This document shows, piece by piece, positions 1 to 7,791 of a stretch of 28,727 bases of DNA. The notes under the pieces are model-generated. The model made no database searches. It was not told the origin of the DNA and saw only the letters and a list, made by a program, of their open reading frames with translations. Each line of letters starts with the position of its first letter. Within the stretch, counting starts at the first letter, position 1. Both the position numbers and the translations under genes were made by a program. Source of the stretch: a virus; the IMG/VR virus record IMGVR_UViG_3300042465_001063, positions 1-28,727 of that record, one strand, 5' to 3'.

Positions 1-245
1 GCCCTTGCTCCTGCTCCAGAAACCGAGGCGCTGGGCAAATTAGCTACAAGGTAGTTGGTCGTGGCGGGGATAATCCCGCCCTCTGAGTTCAACTGCCCCA
101 GTACGCCTTGAAGGCGGTTGAAGTACAGGCGCAAGACGTTGTTGAGCTGATCTTGGTAGGCCTGAGAATACTTATCATTTGCCAGAGGCAGGGCGGGTGG
201 CGCTATCTTCTGTAGCTCAGATTCTGAGGTAACGATAAAAGCCAC
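1..245 (-). CDS. Tail protein, N-terminal part (cut by left window edge)
   Basis: This frame is open from a GTG at 245 to the left edge (81 full codons) with no stop. The start is chosen because a near-perfect Shine-Dalgarno, AGGAGGT, lies 5 nt upstream, inside the last codons of the preceding gene, which ends at 249. The protein begins MAFIVTSESELQKIAPP and continues with PALPLANDKYSQAYQDQL and NNVLRLYFNRLQGVLGQL, a mostly helical segment rich in Gln, Asn and Leu. I recognise this opening from phage tail-region proteins of uncultured aquatic phages, but no enzymatic motif is visible and the C-terminal part, which usually gives specificity, lies outside the window. The position directly after the nozzle-like gene fits a tail or fibre component. 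Confidence 0.7.
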   Translation of the reverse strand, partial: MAFIVTSESELQKIAPPALPLANDKYSQAYQDQLNNVLRLYFNRLQGVLGQLNSEGGIIPATTNYLVANLPSASVSGAGAR

Positions 246-248
246 GTC

Positions 249-2156
249 TTACCTCCTGCCATCAGCTTTAATGTCAATTCGAGGAACACCGAGCTGCCAT
301 GTCGTGCCAAGTTGGCTAGATTCCACTTTAAATATAAGCTGTCTGCCGCGCACGCGGATGTACACCTGACCGGTGAACTCTTCAATCGGGGCTGTGGCAA
401 TACGCTGAACTTCAGCAGAGCTACTGTCGTTTGTCGATGCTGGAGTTGTAAATCCAGAGCCAGAGTTCCTCATTGGAATCAGTGTCATATTGCACCGTGG
501 CGTCAAGTCACCCGTTGAGCCCCTGAAGGTTATGTCGGGCAATACGCGCCAGATAAAACCAAAGTTGTGCCCGTTATCAATATCAAACTCAGAAGAGCTA
601 ATTAGCGCGGCAATCGGCAAAGTTGTTTCTGTCTCGTTGTCATCTACACCCTGCTCATGATTAACCAAGTTAAAACTGTAAGTGGCGGCCAGCGGGTAGT
701 CTCGCAACCCCGAGTCCAACCAAGCGGAGCGCCCCATATTGCCGTAGTACCAAATGTCTTCTTCGTAGTTATACACAACGTACTTGTTGATTACAGTGCT
801 GCCAGAGGAGCAATAGAACCACCAAATCTCGTTAAAGCCCTCGTTTGTTCCGGCAAAAACTTGCTGATTCTGGGACTGATTGATGTCGCTGAAGATGTAT
901 TGGCGCAAATCACAACGAAGCGTCTGTGTTCGACCATCGTATTTATAAAACTTGTCCACGCCCATCCAGTAAATCACACCAGAAGCCACGGCTTTTGCGT
1001 TTGGCCCGTAAATGGAAATGTTGCTTGAAAGAAGCTGGGTGCTCCACACCGCAGGTACGCCTACATATTGCAGTGAATAAATAGCCGAATCTGTCCAAAC
1101 AACAATTTCCTGTCGTGTTTGCAGGCACGCAACCAGCTCGGAGCCATCAGATAGCTGAATGCTTCCGGCTTGACTTGTGGCGGATGGCGTCCAGTCTGCA
1201 GCAGACTCTTGATCGGACCAGCGAATCAGCATCGGATTTTGAGTGGCGCTGCCAGCATCATTACAACCAAACGCAAATACAAACCTGCTGGTGTCGGACA
1301 CCAAAATAAACTTCTGCACGGTTGGAACATCTGAAGCGCCACCCAAAGACGACAGCAAAACACCTCTGGTAGTTAGGTCGTTGGAGGCGTCCCAGTAGTA
1401 AATCTGTCCGTCCATTGGCGCAAAAATTAAATCTTCGCCAAAGTTAAATTGGCTCCAAAGACGCATACTGACCAGAGAAAAACCGCCAGTGCCCCAAGCG
1501 CCTGAGCTCCAAGCGCCTGAGCCCCACCCAACAAGTGGAATCTGAAACTCGGGACCAACGTTAATTTGGTATTCGGCTGTTACAGAGCCCCCTCCGGGTG
1601 AGCTTGATACATCGGTGGCGTTGGCATTAACGCCAACATTTATCGTATATGCGTTTACGCTCGACACGGTAACTTGGTACTCTCTGTTGAGTACCTCTGC
1701 AGTAATGTTTCCACCCAACCCCGTGGCTCCGCTGAAAGTGACAAAGTCCCCATTTACACACCCGTGCGCTGAATCTGCAACGGTAACAATCGCTGAGCCA
1801 TTAGAGGCGGTAAAGGGGTTTGTCAGGCTCGCAGTTCTCCTAATGGGTGTGATGTCGTAATACGCCCCGCCACGCTGGATGTAAAATTTTAAGTTTGTTC
1901 CAATTCCTATAAGGTTGAACCCTATCAATGTCACCCAGTTCCATAGCGAGCGGCATACACCAATAAATGTGCTTGATGAAATTCGCTGCCATCCACCAAT
2001 TTTTTCTGGTGTGCCGGAACGAAAGCGCACCTTGTCAGATTCATACCATCCACCAACCACCTGAGCTGCTGGCGAGGAAGAGCCAATCACCTCGGCGGCG
2101 TAGCGGGTTTGCTCTCGATTTACTCCGGGGCGAAATATTATGGACTTCAGGGGCAT
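249..2156 (-). CDS. Tail nozzle/stabilisation-like virion protein (635 aa)
   Basis: This large beta-rich protein probably sits in the lower tail, by analogy with P22 gp10-type stabilisation proteins or T7-like tubular protein B. The N-terminus has the PLKSIIFRPGVNREQTRY and EKIGGWQRI patterns that I associate with this position in podovirus-like aquatic phages. Residues about 110-198 look like an inserted Ig-like or carbohydrate-type beta domain (GDFVTFSGATGLGGNITAEV). A Trp/Gly run, WGSGAWSSGAWGTGG, follows at about 211-225. The rest carries repeated short aromatic strands (IYYWDA, IRWSDQ, IVVWTD, IYWMGVDKFYKYDG) consistent with a beta-propeller. The ATG at 2156 follows GAGGT at 6 nt. It lies 30 bp after the lysozyme and just before the next tail gene. 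The tail assignment rests on context and recalled families and is not proven. Confidence 0.72.
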   Translation of the reverse strand: MPLKSIIFRPGVNREQTRYAAEVIGSSSPAAQVVGGWYESDKVRFRSGTPEKIGGWQRISSSTFIGVCRSLWNWVTLIGFNLIGIGTNLKFYIQRGGAYYDITPIRRTASLTNPFTASNGSAIVTVADSAHGCVNGDFVTFSGATGLGGNITAEVLNREYQVTVSSVNAYTINVGVNANATDVSSSPGGGSVTAEYQINVGPEFQIPLVGWGSGAWSSGAWGTGGFSLVSMRLWSQFNFGEDLIFAPMDGQIYYWDASNDLTTRGVLLSSLGGASDVPTVQKFILVSDTSRFVFAFGCNDAGSATQNPMLIRWSDQESAADWTPSATSQAGSIQLSDGSELVACLQTRQEIVVWTDSAIYSLQYVGVPAVWSTQLLSSNISIYGPNAKAVASGVIYWMGVDKFYKYDGRTQTLRCDLRQYIFSDINQSQNQQVFAGTNEGFNEIWWFYCSSGSTVINKYVVYNYEEDIWYYGNMGRSAWLDSGLRDYPLAATYSFNLVNHEQGVDDNETETTLPIAALISSSEFDIDNGHNFGFIWRVLPDITFRGSTGDLTPRCNMTLIPMRNSGSGFTTPASTNDSSSAEVQRIATAPIEEFTGQVYIRVRGRQLIFKVESSQLGTTWQLGVPRIDIKADGRR

Positions 2157-2186
2157 GTTTTACCTCAGTTTGCAACATTTTCGCAC

Positions 2187-2690
2187 TTAACTTAGGAATA
2201 GCGCAATCTCTGCCTTGCGGCGGCGCACCAGACCCGGCAGGACTTTCCCGCCAGCCTTGGACCAAGCCAAGAACGCCTCGGCTGCACCCTCCCAGTCTTC
2301 CCGAAGAATCTTCTGGCGAATGGTGCTGCGCTGAAAGTTGCCCGAGCCTACATTGAAGGCCAGAGCGACGCAAGCGTCAAACTTGCGCTGATGCCCAGCC
2401 AGATTGGGAGCAAGTCGAAGAACACTGCGTTCAAAAGAGACGAGATCATCTTTGAAAATCTCAACCAGTTCCTCTTTCGACCAGACCCGGCTGTCCTCGG
2501 GTTTGAGTTGGTAATCATCGCGGATCATCCCTGTGTAAACGCCAGTACGCACGTTGGGCAGGCGCAATTGATCGCCATACATGGCGTGGCCCCACCCCAC
2601 GGTCCAGATTTTTGCACTGCATTTATATGGCTTGTTCCGGTAGCCCTCAAATTCGTGCATCAAATGGATGCCTTTGTCAGAAGTTTTCAC
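2187..2690 (-). CDS. Endolysin, GH24 lysozyme (T4/P22-type)
   Basis: A glycoside hydrolase family 24 muramidase that cleaves the MurNAc-GlcNAc bond of peptidoglycan to release progeny. The catalytic signature is Glu-x8-Cys-x5-Thr: Glu in HEFEGY, Cys in YKCSAK, Thr in IWTVGWGH (residues 15, 24 and 30 from the chosen start). Known members have Asp or Cys at the middle position; here it is Cys. The C-terminal motif VALAFNVGSGNFQRST and the GLVRRR segment are typical. I place the start at a GTG at 2690. It overlaps the holin stop in a GTGA and has GGAG 6 nt upstream, giving 167 aa. A GTG at 2702 would add four residues but lacks a ribosome site. No signal peptide or N-terminal anchor is seen, so export should depend on the holin. 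Confidence 0.93.
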   Translation of the reverse strand: MKTSDKGIHLMHEFEGYRNKPYKCSAKIWTVGWGHAMYGDQLRLPNVRTGVYTGMIRDDYQLKPEDSRVWSKEELVEIFKDDLVSFERSVLRLAPNLAGHQRKFDACVALAFNVGSGNFQRSTIRQKILREDWEGAAEAFLAWSKAGGKVLPGLVRRRKAEIALFLS

Positions 2691-3211
2691 TTCTTGCTCC
2701 ACTGGCGGCTACCAAACCAAAATCCCACGATTCCACCCAGCATAGCCATCTCGTCTCCGGAGAAGATTAAGTCGGAGTAGCGAATCACGTCGTCAATGCT
2801 GGTGATCAAGCCGGGATGCTGCCATAGGTAGAAGCAAAGGAAAGCGTTGATTGCCACCAGCTCAAATATAAAGATGTACGTCACCGTGGGGCGTACAGTG
2901 CCCACGTAGTTGGCAACCCATGTGGAAGCTTTGGCAAGCACCGCCTTGTCGTGCTCCTGAGCGCCTTGCACCATGCCAGCCTCGGCCTCGGCCATCTGCG
3001 CTTGGGTCTGCATGGCGACCTGCTCAGTGCGGATTTCCTCGATCTTGGCCTGCGCAGCAAAGCCAGCGGCGGCCATTTGCAACTCGCGTTCGGTCTGCAT
3101 CTGCGCCAGCGCCAGTTCATGCTTTTGATCAGCCTTGTTCTGGAAATACTCTAGCAGCTTGGGCAGGCCAGAGATCAACAGACCCCCAAGTGTTGAGAAT
3201 AGTGAAAGCAT
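2687..3211 (-). CDS. Holin, three-TM (gene-transfer-agent type)
   Basis: A membrane protein of 174 aa that probably forms the inner-membrane lesion releasing the lysozyme encoded just after it. A hydrophobic N-terminus (LSLFSTLGGLLISGL) is followed by a charged Gln/Ala/Glu-rich helical stretch at about 25-95. Then come a hydrophobic segment, TYIFIFELVAINAFLCFYLW, and a final one, MAMLGGIVGFWFGSRQW, near the C-terminus. This order, with the GFWFGSR ending, matches the Holin_3TM family as I know it. The ATG at 3211 follows AGGGGT and overlaps the previous stop as TGATG; a TTG one codon upstream is less likely. The lysozyme starts within its stop codon, so the two are almost certainly translationally coupled. 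Confidence 0.85.
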   Translation of the reverse strand: MLSLFSTLGGLLISGLPKLLEYFQNKADQKHELALAQMQTERELQMAAAGFAAQAKIEEIRTEQVAMQTQAQMAEAEAGMVQGAQEHDKAVLAKASTWVANYVGTVRPTVTYIFIFELVAINAFLCFYLWQHPGLITSIDDVIRYSDLIFSGDEMAMLGGIVGFWFGSRQWSKK

Positions 3212-3819
3212 CAATTACCCCTTTTGGTTAGCATGGCGCTGGCGATCTCCAGCATAAATTTTACCTGTTGAATGTCTTGCGGTGGCTCTGCCCACCCGAC
3301 CGTGACCTGTCCAACAAATCGGTGGCTGTCTGGCGGTACGCTTACCCGGCAGGTGAACGTCACGCCCTTTTCGATGTACCACAAACCCACCTCAGACTGA
3401 GCGTAACGGTACTCCCCGCACGGAATCTCGTTGGTCATCAGTTTGACCACATCCGCGTTATTAGCAGAGTTCTGGCTAAAAAGACCCACATCAACATCTT
3501 CAATCGTCTTGTCCCTGCCGTCCTTGGTGTAGGCTTTGTACAGCACCCGGCTGTTAAACAGCGGGTTGACCTTAAACACAGCCACCACGGTTGCGCCTGT
3601 CTTTTTGAGCAGCATGGAACTGGCATCATCGGCCCTTGCAGCGTTGATCTCGGGCAGCTTCTTCGATTCCTTGTAAGCGTCAAACATGAAAGTCTGGTTC
3701 TGCCAAAGGAAGTACCCGGCAAAGGCCACCACACCCATCACAAGGATGGCAAACAACTTGAACGGGCTGTCTACATACCCAAGAACTTTGTCAATGATGG
3801 ACTCAGGCTTTTCGCTCAT
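3211..3819 (-). CDS. Phage membrane protein, single N-terminal TM, periplasmic domain
   Basis: A 202-aa protein of unknown function. One strong transmembrane segment lies at about residues 20-40 (FKLFAILVMGVVAFAGYFLW), preceded by an acidic cytoplasmic tail. A soluble domain follows, likely periplasmic, with the pattern ATVVAVFKVNPLFNSRVLY and two cysteines (IPCGEY, FTCRVSV) that could form a disulphide. The start ATG overlaps the upstream stop in ATGA, and its own stop overlaps the holin start. It sits in a run of membrane proteins just before holin and lysozyme, so a role in lysis (spanin- or pinholin-like) or in superinfection exclusion is possible. I recognise it only as a conserved unknown of aquatic phages. 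Confidence 0.75.
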   Translation of the reverse strand: MSEKPESIIDKVLGYVDSPFKLFAILVMGVVAFAGYFLWQNQTFMFDAYKESKKLPEINAARADDASSMLLKKTGATVVAVFKVNPLFNSRVLYKAYTKDGRDKTIEDVDVGLFSQNSANNADVVKLMTNEIPCGEYRYAQSEVGLWYIEKGVTFTCRVSVPPDSHRFVGQVTVGWAEPPQDIQQVKFMLEIASAMLTKRGN

Positions 3820-4262
3820 CGCAAATGCTTCATGTAAAGAACGATGCCGCCTACCAGAAGGCCAGCAAGGACGATTACTCCCAATCCAATGGCGATGTAT
3901 TCAACCATGTCCTCAAGCTGCTTTTGCCGCCTCTTTGCTTCTCTGGCGGCTTCTTCCTTGGCTTCCCTGCGTCTACGTGCAGCAGCGGCTTGGAACTTCT
4001 GCCAGTCTTGCCACATGCCGGGTCTACCTTCGTAAACCATCCGTTCACGCAGCTCCACTTCTTGCGCGTTCAGTTGCTCAAGCGCCATGAATTCTTCCAT
4101 GTCGCTGCCGCCGCCCTTCTTGGTGGCTCTTTCTTGGATGATCGCCTTGTTGTCGAAGTAGTCGAACACCCGTGAGCCAAGCGCAGACAGTTCCTTGCCG
4201 TTGGCTAGGGCTTGCTTGATGACGGAAAACGCCGCGTTCGCGGCCATCAACTCAACAATCAC
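3816..4262 (-). CDS. Conserved phage protein with C-terminal TM anchor (148 aa)
   Basis: Function unknown. The N-terminus, MIVELMAANAAFSVIKQAL, is helical. A Gly-rich break (KKGGGSDMEEFMAL) is followed by a long, highly charged coiled-coil-like region of Arg, Lys, Glu and Ala at about 70-118. The C-terminus is a strong transmembrane helix, IAIGLGVIVLAGLLVGGIVL, with a short basic tail. Translation starts at a GTG (4262), placed by a GTGA overlap with the tiny gene upstream, and I recall related proteins starting at the same point. The anchor plus coiled-coil design recalls spanin-like or tail-associated membrane proteins, but no lipobox or Rz-type motif is present, so I leave the role open. 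Confidence 0.75.
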   Translation of the reverse strand: MIVELMAANAAFSVIKQALANGKELSALGSRVFDYFDNKAIIQERATKKGGGSDMEEFMALEQLNAQEVELRERMVYEGRPGMWQDWQKFQAAAARRRREAKEEAAREAKRRQKQLEDMVEYIAIGLGVIVLAGLLVGGIVLYMKHLR

Positions 4263-4351
4263 AGCAGCACCTCAACAAACACCTTGGCGCACCAGACCAC
4301 CAGCCCACAAAGGAGGGCCGCAGCGATGAAGCTAACGGCCCAGTCGTTCAT
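4259..4351 (-). CDS. Small single-TM protein (30 aa)
   Basis: A very short frame that simple gene finding would miss. It reads MNDWAVSFIAAALLCGL followed by VVWCAKVFVEVLL: a short polar start and then an uninterrupted hydrophobic helix with two cysteines. The gene context supports it. The start overlaps the stop of the upstream gene in ATGA (4348-4351), and its stop overlaps the GTG start of the downstream gene in GTGA (4259-4262), so it exactly fills the only gap in the cassette. Upstream of its start lies a purine-poor sequence, so expression would rely on coupling. It could be a small holin, antiholin or membrane peptide; no homologue can be named from sequence alone. Confidence 0.6.
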   Translation of the reverse strand: MNDWAVSFIAAALLCGLVVWCAKVFVEVLL

Positions 4352-4803
4352 GGCTGGTCGGGCCAGTTGATTTCCAAAGGGAATCCAGCTTGCGAAGGAA
4401 TATCACGCAAAGCTTGACGGTACGAGGCCCATGCAACTTTGTCTGCTGCGGAATCCGCCAGTTGAGTCCAGTCAGATTTTGCCAAAAGCATATTTCGCTC
4501 TTCTCGAATTTGATCTGCTTGAATTTCATTGCGCTGCTGCACCTCATTCAAGGTCATATCCCGCACAGTGAACACCTGCACCCAACACTGCTTAGCCTGA
4601 TCAAAAACAGGAGTGCCTTCTTGCAAAATCTGAGAATCCGATACCACTGGAGCTTCGGACATCTCAACCTTGTGCAACCCAAAGTCAAGCAAAGCCTCAT
4701 CGCTTACTTGTTTTGGGAAGCTGGTTTGTCGATTGGCGAGCCGCAAGTCTGTTACGGTGTATGGATAGCGGACGACGGAGCCATTTTCAACCAATGCGTA
4801 CAT
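4348..4803 (-). CDS. Phage tail assembly chaperone-like protein
   Basis: A 151-aa protein. The C-terminal third, starting at RNMLLAKSDWTQLADSAADK and ending WASYRQALRDIPSQAGFP, is the hallmark of the phage tail assembly chaperone (Phage_tail_APC-like) domain found next to tail fibre genes, which helps fibres fold or attach. The N-terminal half (MYALVENGSVVRYPYTVTDL) resembles the small beta domain that often precedes it. GGAG lies 7 nt before the ATG. It ends with an ATGA overlap onto the 30-aa membrane gene and lies immediately after the tail fibre genes, which suits the assignment. There is no frameshift signal, unlike the T/GT type of chaperone. Confidence 0.82.
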   Translation of the reverse strand: MYALVENGSVVRYPYTVTDLRLANRQTSFPKQVSDEALLDFGLHKVEMSEAPVVSDSQILQEGTPVFDQAKQCWVQVFTVRDMTLNEVQQRNEIQADQIREERNMLLAKSDWTQLADSAADKVAWASYRQALRDIPSQAGFPLEINWPDQP

Positions 4804-4806
4804 AGC

Positions 4807-5058
4807 TTACTCCACTTGTTTTTTGATTACAGTCAGCATAATCTTGGCTTTCTTTTGCTCCAGAATTTCTGAAGCCAATAAGCCCCGAAGCTGATCTGAA
4901 AACAAATTTAATTCTTCACGATCATGTTCAGAAAGTAATGCAATTTCTTCCAAAGCAAGCGTGTAGTTGTCAATGTTGATTTGATAGTGCATGACCTCTT
5001 GGATTCGTGCGCTCAAAGCGTCCATTAAAATTTGTTTTCGGTCAAGGTTTACGTTCAT
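4807..5058 (-). CDS. Small conserved phage protein (83 aa)
   Basis: Function unknown. The protein is predicted almost all helical, with patterns LDRKQILMDALSARIQEVMH and YTLALEEIALLSEHDREEL, and a Lys-rich C-terminus (ILEQKKAKIMLTVIKKQVE). The ATG at 5058 is preceded by AAAGGA at about 9 nt. An open extension upstream lies inside the end of the beta-propeller gene and lacks a ribosome site, so I do not use it. It sits 13 bp after the propeller and 3 bp before the assembly chaperone gene. A role as a small chaperone or capping factor for the tail proteins is conceivable from context only. Confidence 0.72.
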   Translation of the reverse strand: MNVNLDRKQILMDALSARIQEVMHYQINIDNYTLALEEIALLSEHDREELNLFSDQLRGLLASEILEQKKAKIMLTVIKKQVE

Positions 5059-5071
5059 ATTAAGTTGTCCT

Positions 5072-6115
5072 TTAAGTTTCAATTTTTCCAAACGCGCATT
5101 TATTTGACAGACCGGCAGGAAGGGTTGTTGGGTTGGCGTACTTGGTTCCATAACCTGAGCCACTCCAAGGATAAGCGGCAATGTAAGGAGAGGTGCTAGA
5201 AGCCACAGCAAGCGCTGTACCGTCGTAATTAAAATTTACGCCCAAGCCAACACTAGAAGGTGAAGTTGCGGGGGAAGCGTATCTTGTCCCAAATCCACTA
5301 CCTGACCACGCATAAGCAATAATAATGTTGGTGTTGGCAGCAAGAGCAAGAGCGGTACCGTCTGGGCTAAATGCACAATCAGGAACGCTAGATGTGGGTG
5401 GTGAAGCAGGATTGGAAAATCTAGTGCCAAAACCCGAGCCACTCCAAGCATAAACATTGATACGAGGGCTTACTGACGAATTGCCATTACCTATTGCAAT
5501 GGCGGTGCCGTCTGGGCTAAATGCAGAACCTCTTCCGGTGCTTGTGGCGGTAGGAAGGGTTGTTGGGTCGGCATACTTAGTGCCATAACCTGAGCCACTC
5601 CAAGGATAAGCGACTACATTAGCAGAACTAGCGTCCGATACCGCAAGAGCGGTACCGTCTGGGCTAAATGCACACCCTCGAGGATTGAGGGGAAAAACTG
5701 CGGGGTCGGCATACTTAGTGCCATAACCTGAGCCACTCCAAGGATAGGCGACTATGCCGGGAGCGGCTGCTACGGCAACAACTGATTGGTCTGGTGTAAA
5801 GGATATTCCAAAACAGTCACCTGTTGGTAAAGTTGTTGGGTTTGCGTATTTAGATCCAAATCCGGCGGGGGTCCAATCGTAAATATTGATAAAAGGACTT
5901 GAGGAAGTTCCTATGGCGATATTTCTTCCATCTGGGCTAAACACTACACTTTCGCCGCTGCTTGTTAAGGCGGTAGATGGATTGGCGTACTTGGTGCCAA
6001 ATCCAGAACTGCTCCAAGAATAAACGGTTACATATGGTGAACTATCGTGAGCCACCGCAAGAAACTCGTAGACAGCGCCACCGCTTGAGGCGGCCAATAG
6101 TTTTGCTGCAAGCAT
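5072..6115 (-). CDS. Seven-bladed beta-propeller tail protein (347 aa)
   Basis: Seven WD40-like blades are visible, each with a Y-x-W-S-x-S-G-[FY]-G-[TS]-[KR] strand; the Trp of each falls at about residues 34, 81, 126, 172, 224, 270 and 317. Most blades also carry the turn FSPDGTALAV or a variant. The chain ends with a lone strand (NKCAFGKIET) and starts with a lone strand (EFLAVAHDSS) that together would complete the last blade, the usual ring closure. Such propellers in phage tail clusters are candidate receptor-binding or carbohydrate-binding heads. The start ATG overlaps the stop of the preceding fibre gene as TAATG. An upstream open extension is unlikely, being Cys-rich and inside the fibre gene. 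Confidence 0.85.
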   Translation of the reverse strand: MLAAKLLAASSGGAVYEFLAVAHDSSPYVTVYSWSSSGFGTKYANPSTALTSSGESVVFSPDGRNIAIGTSSSPFINIYDWTPAGFGSKYANPTTLPTGDCFGISFTPDQSVVAVAAAPGIVAYPWSGSGYGTKYADPAVFPLNPRGCAFSPDGTALAVSDASSANVVAYPWSGSGYGTKYADPTTLPTATSTGRGSAFSPDGTAIAIGNGNSSVSPRINVYAWSGSGFGTRFSNPASPPTSSVPDCAFSPDGTALALAANTNIIIAYAWSGSGFGTRYASPATSPSSVGLGVNFNYDGTALAVASSTSPYIAAYPWSGSGYGTKYANPTTLPAGLSNKCAFGKIET

Positions 6116-7791
6116 TATGCGTCTCCCACACGAGCGCCATAGATAACAGAACCAACTTCCCAAAGCTGGATGACGGTGTATCCGGTTGTGTTTAATATAG
6201 GGGCAGAACCCGCATTTGTTTTCCAAGTTACCGCAAGAGATGTCCATGTAACCGTTCTTGCTGTTCCATCATCAATCATTAGGGTTAGCGACTGCCCGTC
6301 GGCCCATGTGCCAGCGGTTGGTGTGCTGTTGCCAGATAGCGTCCAAGTTTGAATTGAGCCGTTGGTTGGAGACAATGCTGGAGTCGTTCCTGTCACCGCA
6401 AAAACTTCTTCTGTATAACCGTCGTTAAAGATTGGGCCAGAAAGCGTAGGAGCGGTAGCAAATACGGCGGACCCCGTTCCAGTTTCATCGGTCAAAGCTG
6501 TCCGCAGGTTAGCGGAACTAGGTGTTGCCAAAAACGTTGCCACGCCAGCAGCCAAGCCGCTAATGCCCGTAGACACTGGCAAGCCAGTAGCATTGGTCAG
6601 CGTTCCGGATGACGGAGTGCCTAAAACTCCGCCGTTTACCAACGGAGCCCCCGCCGAGCCAACGTTAACTGCAAGGGCTGTTGCTACGCCAGTGCCAAGA
6701 CCAGAAATACCCGTGGAAACTGGAAGGCCCGTGGCGTTGGTCAAAACCCCGGAAGAGGGCGTGCCAAGAGCTGGAGTCACCAAGGTGGGGCTTGTTGCAA
6801 ATACCAAAGCGCCAGTTCCGGTTTCACCAGTAACCGCAGCAGCAAGGTTGGCAGAAGACGGTGTAGCCAAGAATGTAGCCACCCCCGCTCCAAGGCCGCT
6901 AACGCCTGTGCTGATGGGTAAGCCTGTAGCGTTGGTTAAAGTCGCGCTGGAGGGCGTTCCCAAGGCCGGAGTAACCAATGTTGGACTCGTGGCAAACACA
7001 GCCAAACCGGAGCCTGTTTCATCCGTCAAAGCACCAGCAAGTTGTGCTGATGTAAACGACCCGAGTGAAGTGGCATTACCCACCGATGTGACAGCGCCCG
7101 TCAAGTTGGCGTTGGTGGTCACATTGCCTGCGGTCAGGCCCGTCGCTGTCCCAGTAATATTTGTACCAACCAGCGCAGATGGTGTGCCAAGGTTTGGTGT
7201 AACCAGTGTAGGGCTCGTGGCAAACACCAAAGAACCTGTGCCGGTTTCGTTTGTCACTGCAGCAGCCAAGTTTGCAGAACTTGGTGTAGCAAGAAATGTG
7301 GCTACGTTTGTGCCAAGGCCGGACACGCCCGTGGAAATAGGCAGGCCTGTTGCGTTGGTAAGGGTTCCCGATGATGGAGTTCCCAGTGCGCCACCATTAA
7401 CCACCGGAGAGCCAGCAGTTCCCACGTTAACTGCAAGCGCTGTGGCTACGCCAGTACCAAGGCCTGAAACACCAGTTGAAATTGGTAGCCCTGTGGCATT
7501 TGTAAGCGTTGCAGATGATGGCGTACCCAAGGCCGGAGTTACCAGTGTTGGGCTGTTGGATAGCACTACGTTACCAGTACCAGTGGACGTTGTTACACCA
7601 GTGCCTCCGTTTGCCACTGGAGTAATGTTGGCCGAAAGAAGTTTTACTGTGCCAGCAGCATTTTTAAAATACAGCTTCTCGTCAGTTAGGTTAATGGCAA
7701 GTTCGCCGTCAGCCATGTTGCCAGCCGAAGGAACCGCAGCCGCTGTAGATGTGCGGTAAAGTTGGATTTGCGTAAAGCCTGTTGCAGACAT
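6115..7791 (-). CDS. Repeat-built tail fibre protein (558 aa)
   Basis: A tail fibre-like protein. The N-terminal domain (FTQIQLYRTSTAAAVPSAGN, then DGELAINLTDEKLYF) is a common phage fibre attachment module. Residues about 60-430 consist of recurring elements: SPTLVTPALGTPSS, LTNATGLPISTGVSGLG, VATFLATPSSANL and ETGTGALVFATS. These form a shaft likely to be trimeric and beta-helical. The C-terminal about 110 residues (from NDGYTEEVFAVTGTTPALSP, with WTSLAVTWKTNAGSAPIL) form a separate beta domain that may cap the fibre or bind a ligand. The start ATG overlaps the previous gene as TAATG, and the stop overlaps the propeller gene in the same way, tying fibre and propeller production together. 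Confidence 0.88.
   Translation of the reverse strand: MSATGFTQIQLYRTSTAAAVPSAGNMADGELAINLTDEKLYFKNAAGTVKLLSANITPVANGGTGVTTSTGTGNVVLSNSPTLVTPALGTPSSATLTNATGLPISTGVSGLGTGVATALAVNVGTAGSPVVNGGALGTPSSGTLTNATGLPISTGVSGLGTNVATFLATPSSANLAAAVTNETGTGSLVFATSPTLVTPNLGTPSALVGTNITGTATGLTAGNVTTNANLTGAVTSVGNATSLGSFTSAQLAGALTDETGSGLAVFATSPTLVTPALGTPSSATLTNATGLPISTGVSGLGAGVATFLATPSSANLAAAVTGETGTGALVFATSPTLVTPALGTPSSGVLTNATGLPVSTGISGLGTGVATALAVNVGSAGAPLVNGGVLGTPSSGTLTNATGLPVSTGISGLAAGVATFLATPSSANLRTALTDETGTGSAVFATAPTLSGPIFNDGYTEEVFAVTGTTPALSPTNGSIQTWTLSGNSTPTAGTWADGQSLTLMIDDGTARTVTWTSLAVTWKTNAGSAPILNTTGYTVIQLWEVGSVIYGARVGDA

Noticed and set aside
6563-7759. 398-codon open frame on the + strand opposite the 558-aa fibre
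   Set aside because: Pro/Val/Ala repeats mirror the fibre repeats in antisense; no ribosome site; the minus-strand frame has clear domains and coupled starts.
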